Of a stretch of 64,000 bases of DNA, positions 63,891 to 64,000 are shown in pieces (within the stretch, counting starts at the first letter, position 1; each line of letters starts with the position of its first letter). Both the position numbers and the translations under genes were made by a program. The notes beneath the pieces are model-generated. The model was not told where the DNA came from. It did no database searches and saw only the letters and a list, made by a program, of their open reading frames with translations. This DNA comes from Peromyscus leucopus (taxonomy: Eukaryota; Chordata; Mammalia; Rodentia; Cricetidae), in NCBI RefSeq assembly GCF_004664715.2, contig NC_051071.1, positions 92,676,936 to 92,740,935 of the forward strand, read 5' to 3'.

Positions 63891-64000
63891 TGTGGGATGT
63901 CTTTCTGTATGTTGTGAATATGTGTGACTCCCATTGGATAATAAATAAAGTTGTTTTGGCCTATGGCAAGAAAGCTTACAGCTAGGAGGGAAATCCAAGG
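63891..64000 (+). mobile_element. 5' part of an ERV LTR, truncated by window end
   Basis: 'tgtgggatgtctttctgtat' start; shares 'ttttggcctatggcaag' with the LTR at 57790-58153 (opposite strand). Whether a full element follows lies outside the window. Confidence 0.8.

Overview
The window is 64 kb of gene-poor, repeat-saturated mammalian nuclear DNA from a muroid rodent, most likely a cricetid (deer mouse, vole or hamster group). The evidence is dozens of B1 copies carrying the 'ggaaaggcgcaaagctacac' type of 3' half, many B2, B3/B4 and ID SINEs, rodent Lx/L1 LINEs, URR1/RCHARR1-like hAT elements and LTRs resembling those common in cricetids. Family names come from recognition by eye, not from a search. 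No intact protein-coding gene, rRNA, CRISPR array or authentic tRNA gene is visible.

Layout: 0.5-1.5 kb, LINE Lx 3' UTR. 2.2-5.4 kb, a 5'-truncated L1 with broken ORF2 and clean target-site duplications (TSDs). 5.7-6.4 kb, a 20-bp minisatellite of about 35 units. 6.4-16 kb, SINE clusters, a hAT element whose 5' end is tandemly multiplied (13.9-14.1 kb), then an antisense MIR and an RPL37A processed pseudogene (16.3 kb). 17-24 kb, SINEs, LTR pieces and an RPL27A processed pseudogene (23.6-24.1 kb). 24.1-29.4 kb, a deep nest: B1 in B1, next to an L1 that carries B2, B1, an LTR inside an LTR (with a B1), and a solo LTR. 29.5-36 kb, an LTR, two hAT elements in inverted orientation and B4/B1/ID SINEs. 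36.4-42.2 kb, an LTR inside a B1, ancient L1, L2 and MLT1 remnants. 42.4-44.0 kb, a hAT element split by a compact minus-strand LTR element and a B1. 44-53 kb, MER5A, L1 and many SINEs. 53.86-55.1 kb, the only CpG island, with promoter-like boxes and candidate splice donors on the minus strand. 56-57.8 kb, an old L2 broken by B1s. 57.8-59.3 kb, a minus-strand LTR element whose internal region holds a long inverted repeat. 59.5-64 kb, SINEs, a hAT, an LTR and the start of another LTR cut by the window edge.

The only likely host regulatory unit is the CpG island. Its best splice donor (CTCCAG|GTAG, boundary 54515/54514) reads leftwards, so the window may lie at the 5' end or in the first intron of a minus-strand gene. 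A minus-strand signal-peptide-like ORF at 49943-50140 is a weak candidate for a downstream coding exon. I could not name the gene. Everything else is best read as transposon stratigraphy, and several nestings are dated relative to one another by TSDs read directly from the sequence.
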